The notes: generated from the letters alone by a model not told the origin. Counted from the stretch's first letter, positions 9,147 through 17,492 are shown. The stretch: DNA of 27,101 nt from an uncultured Bacillus sp. (GCF_946478885.1 NZ_CAMLDX010000045.1:1-27101); one strand, 5' to 3'. Program-made: numbers and translations.

Positions 9147-9272
9147 TTACAGGTTTTTTGGAAATTCTCTCTTCCTGCAGCAAAAACACAAAAATAATAT
9201 CCATATAATAATTGCCATTATGACTCCTTCAATCATAATGAACAGACATGACCATTCATAAGCTTTATACAT
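9147..9272 (-). CDS. Possible 41-aa single-span membrane peptide
   Basis: An ATG at 9272 opens a 41-codon frame ending in TAA at 9147. The peptide has a short polar start (MYKAYEW), a strongly hydrophobic stretch at about residues 15-33 (VIMAIIIWILFLCFCC) and a basic tail (RKREFPKN), a classic N-out/C-in single membrane span. AAGAAGGG lies seven bases upstream, an acceptable ribosome binding site. It starts 15 bases after the stop of the GT2 gene, on the same strand. No family is recognised; it could be a real small operon protein or chance. Confidence 0.35.
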   Translation of the reverse strand: MYKAYEWSCLFIMIEGVIMAIIIWILFLCFCCRKREFPKNL

Positions 9273-9286
9273 GTGGGAACCCTTCT

Positions 9287-10012
9287 TTACAAGGTTCTAT
9301 TGTTCTTTGCATAAGATTTCAGCAATAATGATGAGATTTGAAATCTCCATATAATTTTTTCCTTTAAGGAAGAGGTATTTTCCACAGTCGTTACAGTGTT
9401 ATGGTGTCTCCGATAATATATTAATTTTTCCGGTATTAATAATGCTCCTTTATTCATATCTGCTACCAAACCAATCCACATATCATGCATCGGAACATTC
9501 CGCGGGATAGGTAAAATTCGGTCCTTTAATTCCTTGCGAAACGACATTGCGCAACCGATATAACTATTTTTGATAATGTTTTTTAAGACACCGGTACGGC
9601 TGCCTCTATAGGCATAAAATGATTCTATTTGCGGATTAAGCTCATTGTCAACGACGGTAATATCGGACATGATCATCAGGATATCGGGATTTTGTTGATA
9701 GTACGATTTGACGGTTTGAACCTTTTCTTCTTTCCATACATCATCCTGATCACTTAAAAAGATGATCTCATTCTGAGTACGTTTGATGGCATTTTCAAAA
9801 TTCGAGGTCACGCCGGATTCCTCGTTCATAAACAACTTTACTCGCGGATCCCTCTTGATATATTCATTAATAATTGAAACTGTCCGATCCGAAGAATGAT
9901 CATCAGAAATAATTAACTCGTCTTCACTATCCAGTTGTGAGAGAATACTATCGATTTGCTCGTTTAGATATTTTTCCCCATTATATGTTGCCATCGCTAC
10001 AGAAACCTTCAT
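9287..10012 (-). CDS. GT2-family glycosyltransferase
   Basis: A 241-aa GT-A glycosyltransferase. It begins MKVSVAMATYNGEKYL, the family 2 nucleotide-binding start; SDDHS sits at residues 36-40 and the metal-binding loop SDQDD at 87-91. This subgroup is often annotated as rhamnosyl- or galactosyltransferase in surface polysaccharide loci; the sugar cannot be read from sequence. It is somewhat short compared with the usual 290-300 aa of this subgroup, lacking much of the C-terminal extension, but the catalytic part appears complete. GGAGG lies six bases before the ATG. It follows the CgeB-like gene by 12 bases. Confidence 0.88.
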   Translation of the reverse strand: MKVSVAMATYNGEKYLNEQIDSILSQLDSEDELIISDDHSSDRTVSIINEYIKRDPRVKLFMNEESGVTSNFENAIKRTQNEIIFLSDQDDVWKEEKVQTVKSYYQQNPDILMIMSDITVVDNELNPQIESFYAYRGSRTGVLKNIIKNSYIGCAMSFRKELKDRILPIPRNVPMHDMWIGLVADMNKGALLIPEKLIYYRRHHNTVTTVENTSSLKEKIIWRFQISSLLLKSYAKNNRTL

Positions 10013-10024
10013 TGTTTGCCTCCA

Positions 10025-11059
10025 CTACTTTTCCACATAAAAATTATGCCCTTTTTCACCTATCAAGCCCAGTATATCAAGGATGAAATACTTAATTGAG
10101 TATCTCTCCTTTATCTTTTCATCCACTGCTGTAAATGGTGCTGTTATAAACTCAAACGGTACCACAATGTTTTCTCTGTCTATAATACAAATATTATTAG
10201 GATGGTAAAAATCATAATTTTGGATGTCTGCATTGGTCGTGATCATTTTTTTATTCGCACCAAGCATTTCAATGGTTCTCATGGTCAAACCGGATTGTTT
10301 TGGATGCTGAATATCTATCACAGTTTTCGATTGCCTTAATTTAGCCGTCAGTTGTTCACTAGGCATTCCGACAAAGGAAAATTCGGAGATGTGACTGTCC
10401 ATCAATTCCTTTGTGAATAATTTTCTTTGATAATACATTAATTTAGTAGGGATATACAGGTAGTAAAAGACGGATGATTGGTTCCTTTCAAATTGTTCTT
10501 TTACTTTCTTTAAAATCTGATATCGATCGCTATGGACGGTTCCCACAAAAAATAAATCATACATGAACGGCGAGTCTTCATTGGCAATCCGTTCATATTC
10601 TTCATCAAAGAACAAAGGTCTGAACGTAAGGCCGAATTGATCACAATCTTTTTTATCAAATGAAAATACTTTATCAAATAGATCCAATTTCTCTAATGTA
10701 TTGACCTTATTGGCGACAGAATCCCACAGCATAAGTACCATTTTTGCCTGTGGATTCATCGCCTTGACATCTCTTAAGAATGATTTTGGTGTTGCTTCAG
10801 CCTGACAAATAAAAATGTAATCATATTTTTTTTCTTTAATTTTTAAAGTGATTTCTTCATAATATTTGTTAATTTGTAGCTTTACGAACTTCGGATTGAT
10901 CCTGAGCAATGCTTTAGAAGCAACAGTATTGGATGGGCGCTCATCGAAGAAATCGACCTCAGCGCCCAATGATTCCATAGCCTTTATGATTTTTTTGTGG
11001 TAATTAAAAAATAAAGGGCATAAGAATAAAATCTTTATATTTTTTAGGTTACATTCCAT
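10025..11059 (-). CDS. CgeB-like GT-B glycosyltransferase
   Basis: A 344-aa protein resembling the CgeB/spore-maturation type glycosyltransferases (GT-B fold, Glyco_trans_1_2-like C-terminus). The N-terminal half has alternating strand/helix pattern (IKILFLCPLFFNYHKK). The C-terminal part carries GLTMRTIEMLGANKKMITTN at about 257-276, the region that in this family contacts the nucleotide-sugar. Such genes occur both in spore-coat glycosylation and in exopolysaccharide clusters; the neighbours favour the second. Its start is fused to the epimerase stop (TAATG), so translation is probably coupled. Donor and acceptor are unknown. Confidence 0.75.
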   Translation of the reverse strand: MECNLKNIKILFLCPLFFNYHKKIIKAMESLGAEVDFFDERPSNTVASKALLRINPKFVKLQINKYYEEITLKIKEKKYDYIFICQAEATPKSFLRDVKAMNPQAKMVLMLWDSVANKVNTLEKLDLFDKVFSFDKKDCDQFGLTFRPLFFDEEYERIANEDSPFMYDLFFVGTVHSDRYQILKKVKEQFERNQSSVFYYLYIPTKLMYYQRKLFTKELMDSHISEFSFVGMPSEQLTAKLRQSKTVIDIQHPKQSGLTMRTIEMLGANKKMITTNADIQNYDFYHPNNICIIDRENIVVPFEFITAPFTAVDEKIKERYSIKYFILDILGLIGEKGHNFYVEK

Positions 11060-12195
11060 TATTTATATAATCCCTTTTTCTTCATCTCATCGATTGATTT
11101 TTGATATTGATCTTCAACAACATCTTGTTGATTCACCCATGCAACAAACTTACCAATTCCTTCTTCAAAAGTTACTTTAGGTGTAAAACCAAGTTTTTCA
11201 TGGATTTTTGTCAAATCAGCAAAATTATGTCGAATATCTCCTAAACGGTAGTTGCCGCTGATTTCAATCTCTGTATTTGATTGATACTTTTTCTTCAGCG
11301 TTGCAGCCACTTCTAGAACCGTTGTGCCAACACCTGTCCCCACATTAAAACTTTGAAAATTAGCTTCCTCTTTTTCAATTCCTAAAATGGTGGCATCGAC
11401 GACATCGTCAATAAAAACAAAGTCTCTTGATTCCTTACCATCTTCAAAAATGTTAATTTTATTATTATTTTTTATAATGGTTGAAAAAATAGAAAGAATT
11501 CCTGTATATGGATTTTTCAATGATTGTCCTGGGCCATATACGTTTTGATAGCGGTATGCCACCACTGGAATATTCAATGATTTCCCGACAACCATGCACA
11601 TTTCTTCCTGCATTTGCTTCGTAATTCCATAAATAGATGTTGGATGAATTTTTGTTTCTTCCGTTGTCGCCATCAACTCTACATTGCGATTACAAATTGG
11701 GCATTTCACTTCAAAATCGCCTTTTTGCATATATTCATCTGTTCTTTCAACAGGGTACACCGTCCCGTGTTCCGAACAAAAATACATGCCTTCTCCATAA
11801 ATGGCCCGGGAAGCGGCCACCACAATTTTCTTAATGGAGTGATCCTCATTTGTCAATATTTGCAACAGGTTTGAAGTGCCTTTAGTATTTACATCGATAT
11901 ATTTATTAATTTCATACATGGATTGACCCGTTCCAGTTTCAGCGGCCAAATGTACAACAACATCCTGACCTTTTAATGCCTTTCTCCAGTCATCCATGTT
12001 AATAACGTCACCTTGAATAAAATTCACTTTATCTTTAATTTTTAAGAATAATTCTGATGTTGTACCATCTTCACCATGAATTTGTGGAGATAAATTATCA
12101 AGCACAGTTACACTATATCCCTTTTCCAATAATTTCAAAGCTAAGCTACTTCCGATGAATCCTGCTCCACCAGTAATTAGTACATTTTTCATCAT
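11059..12195 (-). CDS. NAD-dependent sugar epimerase/dehydratase with zinc-ribbon-like insertion
   Basis: An extended SDR protein of 378 aa. GGAGFIG at residues 9-15 binds NAD, and Tyr189/Lys193 (YGITK) form the catalytic pair. Between the active-site strand (AASRAIYG, 127-134) and the YxxxK motif lies an unusual insertion with Cys140-x2-His143 and Cys165-x2-Cys168, a likely metal-binding ribbon. Proteins of this kind are often annotated as dTDP-L-rhamnose 4-epimerase (WbiB-like), which would make dTDP-6-deoxy-L-talose from the rfb product; here that is an inference from context and memory of the family. It is the first gene of the minus-strand operon, with a promoter about 120 bases upstream and GAAGGA before the start. 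Confidence 0.82.
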   Translation of the reverse strand: MMKNVLITGGAGFIGSSLALKLLEKGYSVTVLDNLSPQIHGEDGTTSELFLKIKDKVNFIQGDVINMDDWRKALKGQDVVVHLAAETGTGQSMYEINKYIDVNTKGTSNLLQILTNEDHSIKKIVVAASRAIYGEGMYFCSEHGTVYPVERTDEYMQKGDFEVKCPICNRNVELMATTEETKIHPTSIYGITKQMQEEMCMVVGKSLNIPVVAYRYQNVYGPGQSLKNPYTGILSIFSTIIKNNNKINIFEDGKESRDFVFIDDVVDATILGIEKEEANFQSFNVGTGVGTTVLEVAATLKKKYQSNTEIEISGNYRLGDIRHNFADLTKIHEKLGFTPKVTFEEGIGKFVAWVNQQDVVEDQYQKSIDEMKKKGLYK

Positions 12196-12502
12196 GATAA
12201 GTTCCTTCTTTCTTTTGGGATACGCATCTATATTAGGAATTATCAGTAGAATTTCTATCCCTTATCGTTTGTCTGTAAATAAAAATATGATTTATTAACC
12301 TAAGTATCGCACACTATTATACAAAAAGTGGTGGAGAAGTTCAATCATCGTTCCTATTGTCGCCCGTTAGAATTTGAAGTGAAATCGTCGAATTCCTCCT
12401 TATATTCACTCCTCCCTCATGAAATCAGCCGATTTGTTGAAACTATTTGGCTTTTTTTCCGTATTGTAGATATCTTATCGGAGTGAGACGGAGGAGAAAC
12501 GG
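12196..12502. other. Divergent intergenic region between the epimerase and ABC genes
   Basis: Of these 307 bases, the left side holds the minus-strand promoter described separately. On the plus strand, TTGAAA at about 12437 and a loose -10 (TATTGT, 19 bases later) are the best candidates for the ABC operon; they are weak. No coding sequence is seen. Confidence 0.45.
12316..12344 (-). promoter_or_regulatory. Sigma-A promoter for the minus-strand glycan operon
   Basis: Minus-strand TTGAAC (12344-12339), a 17-base spacer and a perfect TATAAT (12321-12316) lie about 120 bases before the epimerase start. This is the best promoter ahead of the epimerase-to-GT2 gene series and may drive the genes through rfbD if no internal terminator acts. 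Confidence 0.6.
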
Positions 12503-13201
12503 TTGTTATTAGATGTGGATATAAAAGAAGCAGGATACTCTCCTGATGCCATCATACTTAAAGATATTCAGTTTACTATCGGAAGAGGGGAACTGGTCGG
12601 ACTCATCGGTCCGAACGGGGCTGGGAAAAGCTCGACCATTAAGTCCATCTTGGGCATCCTTCATCATGTGAAAGGTGAGATTCATGCAGATGAATATGCC
12701 TATATACCGGAAAGACCGATTTTTTACGATCGGTTGACGCTGTGGGAGCATATCGAGTTTCTGATCACTACACTGGGGGGAGACGAAGGGGATTTTATCC
12801 GCAAAGCCAATGACTTATTACGCTTTTTTGATTTGAACCAGGTAAAGCACCATTATCCGGAGAGTTTTTCAAAGGGAATGCAGCAAAAGCTCATGCTGAT
12901 TCTGGCCTTCTTGAAGGAGCCGGATTTATATATTATAGATGAGCCGTTTATGGGGCTGGACCCAAGAGCGGTGAAAAAGCTTCTTTTGCTACTGCAGAAG
13001 GAAAAGGAACGCGGTGCCGGCATTCTCATGTGCACCCATATCCTTGATACTGCTGAGAAGACATGTGATCGTTTTCTCCTGATGTTAGACGGAAAATTGA
13101 TTAGCCAGGGCACACTTGGGAAGATCCGAGAAGACAGCGGATTGGCAGAAGGTTCACTGTTCGACTGCTTTGATGTACTGACGGAGAGTGATAGCAAATG
13201 A
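12503..13201 (+). CDS. ABC transporter ATP-binding protein (EcsA/YthP-like)
   Basis: A 232-aa ATPase subunit. Walker A GPNGAGKSS is at residues 36-44, the signature-like SFSKGMQQK at 121-129, Walker B LYIIDEP at 142-148 and the switch His at 179. The start is TTG, supported by GGAGGAG six bases upstream. Paired with an EcsB-type permease and of similar length to B. subtilis YthP, it is better described as EcsA/YthP-like than as a polysaccharide exporter ATPase. In Bacillus, Ecs affects protein secretion and membrane proteolysis; the substrate is unknown. The gene overlaps the permease gene by four bases. Confidence 0.88.
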   Translation: MLLDVDIKEAGYSPDAIILKDIQFTIGRGELVGLIGPNGAGKSSTIKSILGILHHVKGEIHADEYAYIPERPIFYDRLTLWEHIEFLITTLGGDEGDFIRKANDLLRFFDLNQVKHHYPESFSKGMQQKLMLILAFLKEPDLYIIDEPFMGLDPRAVKKLLLLLQKEKERGAGILMCTHILDTAEKTCDRFLLMLDGKLISQGTLGKIREDSGLAEGSLFDCFDVLTESDSK

Positions 13202-14325
13202 CTGGCAGACAACTTTTTTGCAAACGCCTTAAAGAGGAATGGACGTATCAATGGAATATCATCAAAACGGTTTTAGACTGGACCATTATCTTGTACCTAG
13301 TGATTCCAACGGTGGTCATCGGTTCCTTTATGTATGCAGAGGCCTGGCAGTCGATCGAGCTTTATTGGAGCAGTTTGATTCCTTTTCCGCTCCTGCTGTT
13401 GGTACTGCTGCTCTTAACTGCCAGCGGTAACTTCAGAACCTATTTGCAGGAGGCTGATCTATTATATCTCCTGCAGCAGAAGCCCCTGCTTCACGGATTA
13501 AAGCGGTATGGCTTGGCTTGGTCCAGCTTCACCATCATGACTGGCACCGCTTTGATATTTGTCTTCATCCTACCGATCCTGCTGCAAAGCTATCAATTGT
13601 CCTTGCCGGAGGTTTTCCATCTATACATTGCTTTACTCGCTTTTCGCTTACTTATGATTACGTGTAAAAAAATCATCAGCCGTACGCTGACAAAGTGGCT
13701 GGTCTATCCTTTATTGTTTGCCGCAGTATTTGCCTTACTTTTTTCCGTGAGACCCGTACTGTACGGCATAGTCGGGTTTGTTTGCATCATTCTCCTTTAT
13801 CTCTATCAGCTTTCACAACTGACAAAGACAAATCGCTGGTTTCAAAGGGAAATTGAAATGGAGAAAGCAGAACGCATTAAATATATAAAAGTCATTTTGA
13901 ATTTTTCTAATGAGGTAGAAAAGGAGAAAATCAGTACAAAGAAAAGACCATGGATCCTTTTTCCTCAATCCAACAGGATTTTTAAAACTCGCAGCAAAGA
14001 AAACGGTTTGCTGGAGCTACTGTTAAAAAGCTTTTTGCGTAGCCCGTTGTACCTAAAATCGTATTATCAAATGACTACCGTCACGATAGTTGCAATCATC
14101 ATCCTGCCGCTTTGGTTAAAATGGCTGGTTTTTATCGCCTTTTTCTTTTTTATCAGCTCATGGTTAAAAAGCATTTTCAACAAAATGAAAAAGCACTCCT
14201 TCTTCGCTGTCGCTCCCTACAAAGAGGAATTGGAGGATGCCGTATGGCCACGCTTCAACAGATGGATTACCTTGCCAGCCGTATCTGTCATAGGACTCAC
14301 TGTCACCTTGTTGACTTTTTTATAA
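13198..14325 (+). CDS. ABC transporter permease (EcsB/YthQ-like)
   Basis: A 375-aa membrane subunit with several hydrophobic segments: about residues 28-48, 58-76, 112-132, 138-158 and 167-200, plus a C-terminal group after about 295. A charged cytoplasmic-type loop lies between about 210 and 270. Length and layout match the EcsB family, close to YthQ. ATGA overlap with the ATPase gene shows a two-gene operon. It sits between two paralogous Wzy genes but on the opposite strand, so a role in glycan export is not implied. No T-rich terminator follows on the plus strand; the hairpin at 14389-14411 has its T-run in the other direction. Confidence 0.85.
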   Translation: MTGRQLFCKRLKEEWTYQWNIIKTVLDWTIILYLVIPTVVIGSFMYAEAWQSIELYWSSLIPFPLLLLVLLLLTASGNFRTYLQEADLLYLLQQKPLLHGLKRYGLAWSSFTIMTGTALIFVFILPILLQSYQLSLPEVFHLYIALLAFRLLMITCKKIISRTLTKWLVYPLLFAAVFALLFSVRPVLYGIVGFVCIILLYLYQLSQLTKTNRWFQREIEMEKAERIKYIKVILNFSNEVEKEKISTKKRPWILFPQSNRIFKTRSKENGLLELLLKSFLRSPLYLKSYYQMTTVTIVAIIILPLWLKWLVFIAFFFFISSWLKSIFNKMKKHSFFAVAPYKEELEDAVWPRFNRWITLPAVSVIGLTVTLLTFL

Positions 14326-14382
14326 AGCTCGTCGCACCGAATTGGACAATGTCACAAGCAGAACAGCTTCGCTTGAATCCAT

Positions 14383-14411
14383 TAAAAAGAACCGGCCGTA
14401 GGGGCCGGTTC
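14383..14411 (-). terminator. Minus-strand terminator between ecsB-like and wzy copy 2
   Basis: GAACCGGCC and GGCCGGTTC form a perfect 9-bp stem (14389-14397 with 14403-14411). On the minus strand it is followed by TTTTTA, the terminator arrangement; on the plus strand no T-run follows. It would stop transcription from the polymerase gene before it runs antisense into the ABC genes. Confidence 0.65.
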
Positions 14412-14790
14412 CGGTGAAGAAAATATATGCGTAATTGTCTGCCCGGGGTAGGTAGACTGATTACCTAGCATCTTTTCACATGCTAGTCTGATTTTCACAA
14501 TGAAATGTGATTTTCTATTAATAAAATCACAGGAATTGCTTGTGACTATTTTATCTTATTTCATTTACAATTTGTTTGTAAGTTGATTACAAATATATTT
14601 CAAATACTTGAAAGGATGATAAAAATATTCTGAAATTCATACTAGGTATCCCTTTTGTATTTAGAAAACAAAACTTACTCCCCCAGGACTTTCTCCCGAA
14701 CAGTTTGACGCAAACAGACGAGCCTCAGCATGCTTACAGGATAATAATGGGCCGAATAGAGCCAATTCATCACTAGAATATGATTTAAGA
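14412..14790. other. Intergenic region with alternating inverted repeats
   Basis: No gene is apparent in these 379 bases. The segment 14465-14581 holds several overlapping inverted repeats: CTAGCAT/ATGCTAG (14465-14486), TCACA/TGTGA (14495-14510), TGTGATTTT/AAAATCACA (14506-14531), TCACA/TGTGA (14527-14545) and TTACAA/TTGTAA (14565-14581). They lie downstream of both flanking genes, so an untranslated-region or operator role is uncertain. Confidence 0.5.
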
Positions 14791-16116
14791 CTAGTTCGCC
14801 GCAAGTTCACCTGCCTGTGCCTTCACATTCTGCGACAGCACTAGAAGAACGAGGAAGAAGACGATGCCAATCGGATTATTAATGAAAGGATTGATATTGG
14901 TCAAAAGCAGAACCCCCACAAAAATACCCATTAGGGATCGGTCGTCTCTTTCAATTAAGCTCCCGCGTTTGTGCGCGGCAAGATAATTATAAAATACAAG
15001 CAGACACAGATAGAGCCATATCGAAAGTCCAACGATTCCCTGTTCAACTAAAATATCCAAAAAGCTCGTTTCAATTCCGGTTACCCGGCCGGCAATTTCC
15101 GTCCCATAACCACTGCCGATGATCAATATATCGGGATTTTCCGTCAGCAATTCCTTCGAATACTTGAAATATTCAACGCGGACACTGGCGCTCGTATCGT
15201 TGATCTCGACCTGCGCTGCATCTGCAGCAGGCGTTGCTTTTTCAAAGCGTTCCAGCGTCATATAATGATATAAAAAAGGAACAGCAATCGTAATCGCCAG
15301 CAAAATCAAGGATTTCTTCATCACCTGTGAATGCTGGAAGACTGCTTTTATTTTCCGTGAGAAGCCTTTAATCGGGTCCGTGAGAATTTTGATATCAATC
15401 ACCATAATCATCAATACACTTACCATAATTGCAAACAGAAATCCTCTTGTTTCTGACCAAAATATCGAAATGGGACAAAGGATCATATTCAAAATATCCA
15501 CTTTGGAAAATTTTTTCGATAATAAAGCATTTAAGGAAACGATGAAACCGACAAATACATAAAAATGGCTCTTATAAAATACACTATAGCTTGGACGGAA
15601 CAATAAATCGTCCCCAAATAGGTCGAGCCAAAAATGCTTATAAGGCTGAAAATTGTCACTGAACATCGTTTTCCCTAGTAATGCAAGTAGGACTGTAAAA
15701 ACAGCCACAGCAAAGGCACAATATTTCAATATCGTAATAATGCGTTCTTTTGAAAACCTTGTTTTGGAAATATAATAAGCCAGCGGAAAGTAGGCAGCAA
15801 AAAAGGAAACCCTCAAAAAATCTGTTGCAATCGTTGATAGGGCATGCCCATTGATCCAGCCGATGACAGCACTGGCAGCAAACCAGATAAATAATCCGTA
15901 AATACCGACCGAGATCGGATTCAGACGGAAAAAGGTATTCGTCTCCAGATCCATAATGGCTCTTTCCCTAATGATCCGGAGGATGAAAACGGCTATTAGA
16001 ATGATAAACAATACCTGGCGGATCGACAGCAACCCGAAATCAATCAACCTCCCGCCACCACCGACAAATAGTTCGATAAAAAAAAGCGTCAGCAATACTT
16101 TTTCAAATTTATTCAT
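14791..16116 (-). CDS. O-antigen/Wzy-type polysaccharide polymerase (copy 2)
   Basis: A 441-aa multi-spanning membrane protein clearly paralogous to the product of 6304-7656. Shared blocks include GGGGRLIDFGL near residue 18, TDFLRVS near 102, SVFYKSHF, FWSETRGFL, DPIKGF, MTLERF, EIAGR and TNINPFINNPIG. It differs most in the hydrophilic segment after MTLERF, which is shorter and less charged here. The start is well supported by CAGGAGAGG upstream of the ATG. It stands alone on the minus strand between the ABC pair and the LCP gene, outside the main operon. Likely function is polymerisation of a related but not identical repeat unit, or an alternative linkage. Confidence 0.85.
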   Translation of the reverse strand: MNKFEKVLLTLFFIELFVGGGGRLIDFGLLSIRQVLFIILIAVFILRIIRERAIMDLETNTFFRLNPISVGIYGLFIWFAASAVIGWINGHALSTIATDFLRVSFFAAYFPLAYYISKTRFSKERIITILKYCAFAVAVFTVLLALLGKTMFSDNFQPYKHFWLDLFGDDLLFRPSYSVFYKSHFYVFVGFIVSLNALLSKKFSKVDILNMILCPISIFWSETRGFLFAIMVSVLMIMVIDIKILTDPIKGFSRKIKAVFQHSQVMKKSLILLAITIAVPFLYHYMTLERFEKATPAADAAQVEINDTSASVRVEYFKYSKELLTENPDILIIGSGYGTEIAGRVTGIETSFLDILVEQGIVGLSIWLYLCLLVFYNYLAAHKRGSLIERDDRSLMGIFVGVLLLTNINPFINNPIGIVFFLVLLVLSQNVKAQAGELAAN

Positions 16117-16460
16117 TGTTATACTACCTCTCCTGAAGCGTTGCTAGTTATTTACTGATTTACATAATCAGGAATTTATTCTGGAAATATTTTATGATAA
16201 TAGTAAATAAGAGAAACGACTCATCTTTTATCCATTATACGCACTAATTTATATGCAAAAAGAACTATATAAATGCTATAATAAAGTTTGTTTATCTTTT
16301 AATTATCCGCAAACCCGTCAGCATTATAGCATAATTTTGGGTAAGTTTCATAGATACGGTGGCTCATTTTTATTTACTAGTTGCACGTAAAGACAGGACA
16401 AGCTTATAATTCATAATGAGACGCTTTTTGGGGGGCAAAAATTCTAGAGAAGGGAATTCT
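16117..16460. other. Divergent intergenic region between wzy copy 2 and the LCP gene
   Basis: A very AT-rich region that must hold both promoters. For the LCP gene a clear -10 is present (see 16381-16410). For the polymerase, a minus-strand TATAAT in GTGCGTATAATGG near 16236-16241 is plausible but lacks a good -35. No coding sequence is evident. Confidence 0.45.
16381..16410 (+). promoter_or_regulatory. Sigma-A-type promoter for the LCP gene
   Basis: TTGCAC (16381-16386), an 18-base spacer and a perfect TATAAT (16405-16410) lie 50 bases before the LCP start codon. The -35 matches only in its TTG. Confidence 0.5.
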
Positions 16461-17492
16461 ATGATGGAAAGTAGAATAAATAAGAAGCGCAAAAGAAAGC
16501 TGCGATGGAAACGAATTATATTATTAACCTTTTTTGCGTTATTTATAACCGGGGGATTATTTGTGTATAACATATATGGCAGTGTTGTCAATGCTGTCGA
16601 TAAAATGAGTGCCTCCGTCGATCGGGGAAAATCCGATAAACGTGAGGACGAAGTTCAGTTCAAGGAGAAGGACCCGATTTCTGTATTACTTGTCGGGGTC
16701 GATGAACGGGAGGACGATGCAGGAAGAACGGACTCCATGCTGGTTTTGACTGTAAATCCGGAGAAAAACTCTACAAAGATTTTGAGCATCCCGCGTGATA
16801 CACGTGCGGAATTAATTGACAGGAAAGACCATGATAATGATACTATTTCGAAAATGAACCATTCCTATGCATATGGCGGGATTGAAATGACGATTGATTC
16901 GATCGAAAATTTTCTGAATATCCCGATTGATTATTATGTAAAGGTGAATATGGAAGGTTTTAAAGATATTGTAGATGCTGTCGGGGGAATTGATGTTAGC
17001 AATAAATACTCCTTTGAATTAGACGGTGTTTATTTATCAAAGGGCGAGCATCATTTAAATGGTGAAAAAGCACTGCAATATGCGAGAATGAGAAAAGAAG
17101 ACCCGGATGGAGACTTTGGCCGTCAGGAAAGGCAGCGTGAGGTGATCTCGAAGGTAATCAAGAAGGGTGCTTCGATTTCCAGCTTAACCAATTATAATGA
17201 AATTTTAGATGCCCTTTCCGATAATGTGGAAACAAGCTTAACGATGCAAGAAATCGTCAGCATGCAAAAATCTTATCTAAAAGCAGCGAATACGATTGAA
17301 AAACTTGAAATTAAAGGTGAAAACACAAAAGTTGATGGAGTCTGGTTTTACATCGTAGATGAAGATACAAGACAAGAACTTTCTGATGAGCTGCGGACCC
17401 ACTTAGGATTGGAAACAAAAAAAATCACATCAAGTGCCGCCAATGACGATATTGATCTAGATTATAATAATGATTCAAACATGGACAGCTAA
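16461..17492 (+). CDS. LytR-CpsA-Psr (LCP) family glycopolymer transferase
   Basis: A 343-aa membrane-anchored extracellular enzyme of the LCP family, which transfers undecaprenyl-pyrophosphate-linked glycopolymers to peptidoglycan. It has a basic N-terminus (NKKRKRKLRWKR), one membrane span at about residues 19-38, and the LCP domain from about 75. The conserved VLLVGVDER (75-83), GRTDSM (88-93) and SIPRDTR (109-115) segments carry the Arg and Asp residues that bind the pyrophosphate. The DGDFGRQERQ segment typical of the family is also present. I chose the first ATG of the ATGATG pair, six bases after AGAAGGG, rather than 16416. The C-terminal tail is acidic and Asn/Asp rich. It provides the wall-attachment step in this locus. 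Confidence 0.93.
   Translation: MMESRINKKRKRKLRWKRIILLTFFALFITGGLFVYNIYGSVVNAVDKMSASVDRGKSDKREDEVQFKEKDPISVLLVGVDEREDDAGRTDSMLVLTVNPEKNSTKILSIPRDTRAELIDRKDHDNDTISKMNHSYAYGGIEMTIDSIENFLNIPIDYYVKVNMEGFKDIVDAVGGIDVSNKYSFELDGVYLSKGEHHLNGEKALQYARMRKEDPDGDFGRQERQREVISKVIKKGASISSLTNYNEILDALSDNVETSLTMQEIVSMQKSYLKAANTIEKLEIKGENTKVDGVWFYIVDEDTRQELSDELRTHLGLETKKITSSAANDDIDLDYNNDSNMDS

Larger units (their letters stand above)
8782..9286. other. Intergenic region between GT2 and acyltransferase
   Basis: These 505 bases break the otherwise compact minus-strand operon. They hold a promoter-like site with a palindrome near 8845-8865 and one possible small membrane-peptide ORF (9147-9272). A longer minus-strand open frame (8995-9204) has no ribosome binding site and no family resemblance. 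Otherwise I see nothing. Confidence 0.5.

Noticed and set aside
8995..9204. Minus-strand 69-codon frame in the gap before the acyltransferase
   Set aside because: No ribosome binding site and no recognisable domain; it overlaps the better-supported 41-aa frame in another phase.
14495..14510. CRP/FNR-like binding site (TCACA-N6-TGTGA)
   Set aside because: The half-sites are in the reverse order to the CRP consensus TGTGA-N6-TCACA, and the site is not upstream of a promoter.
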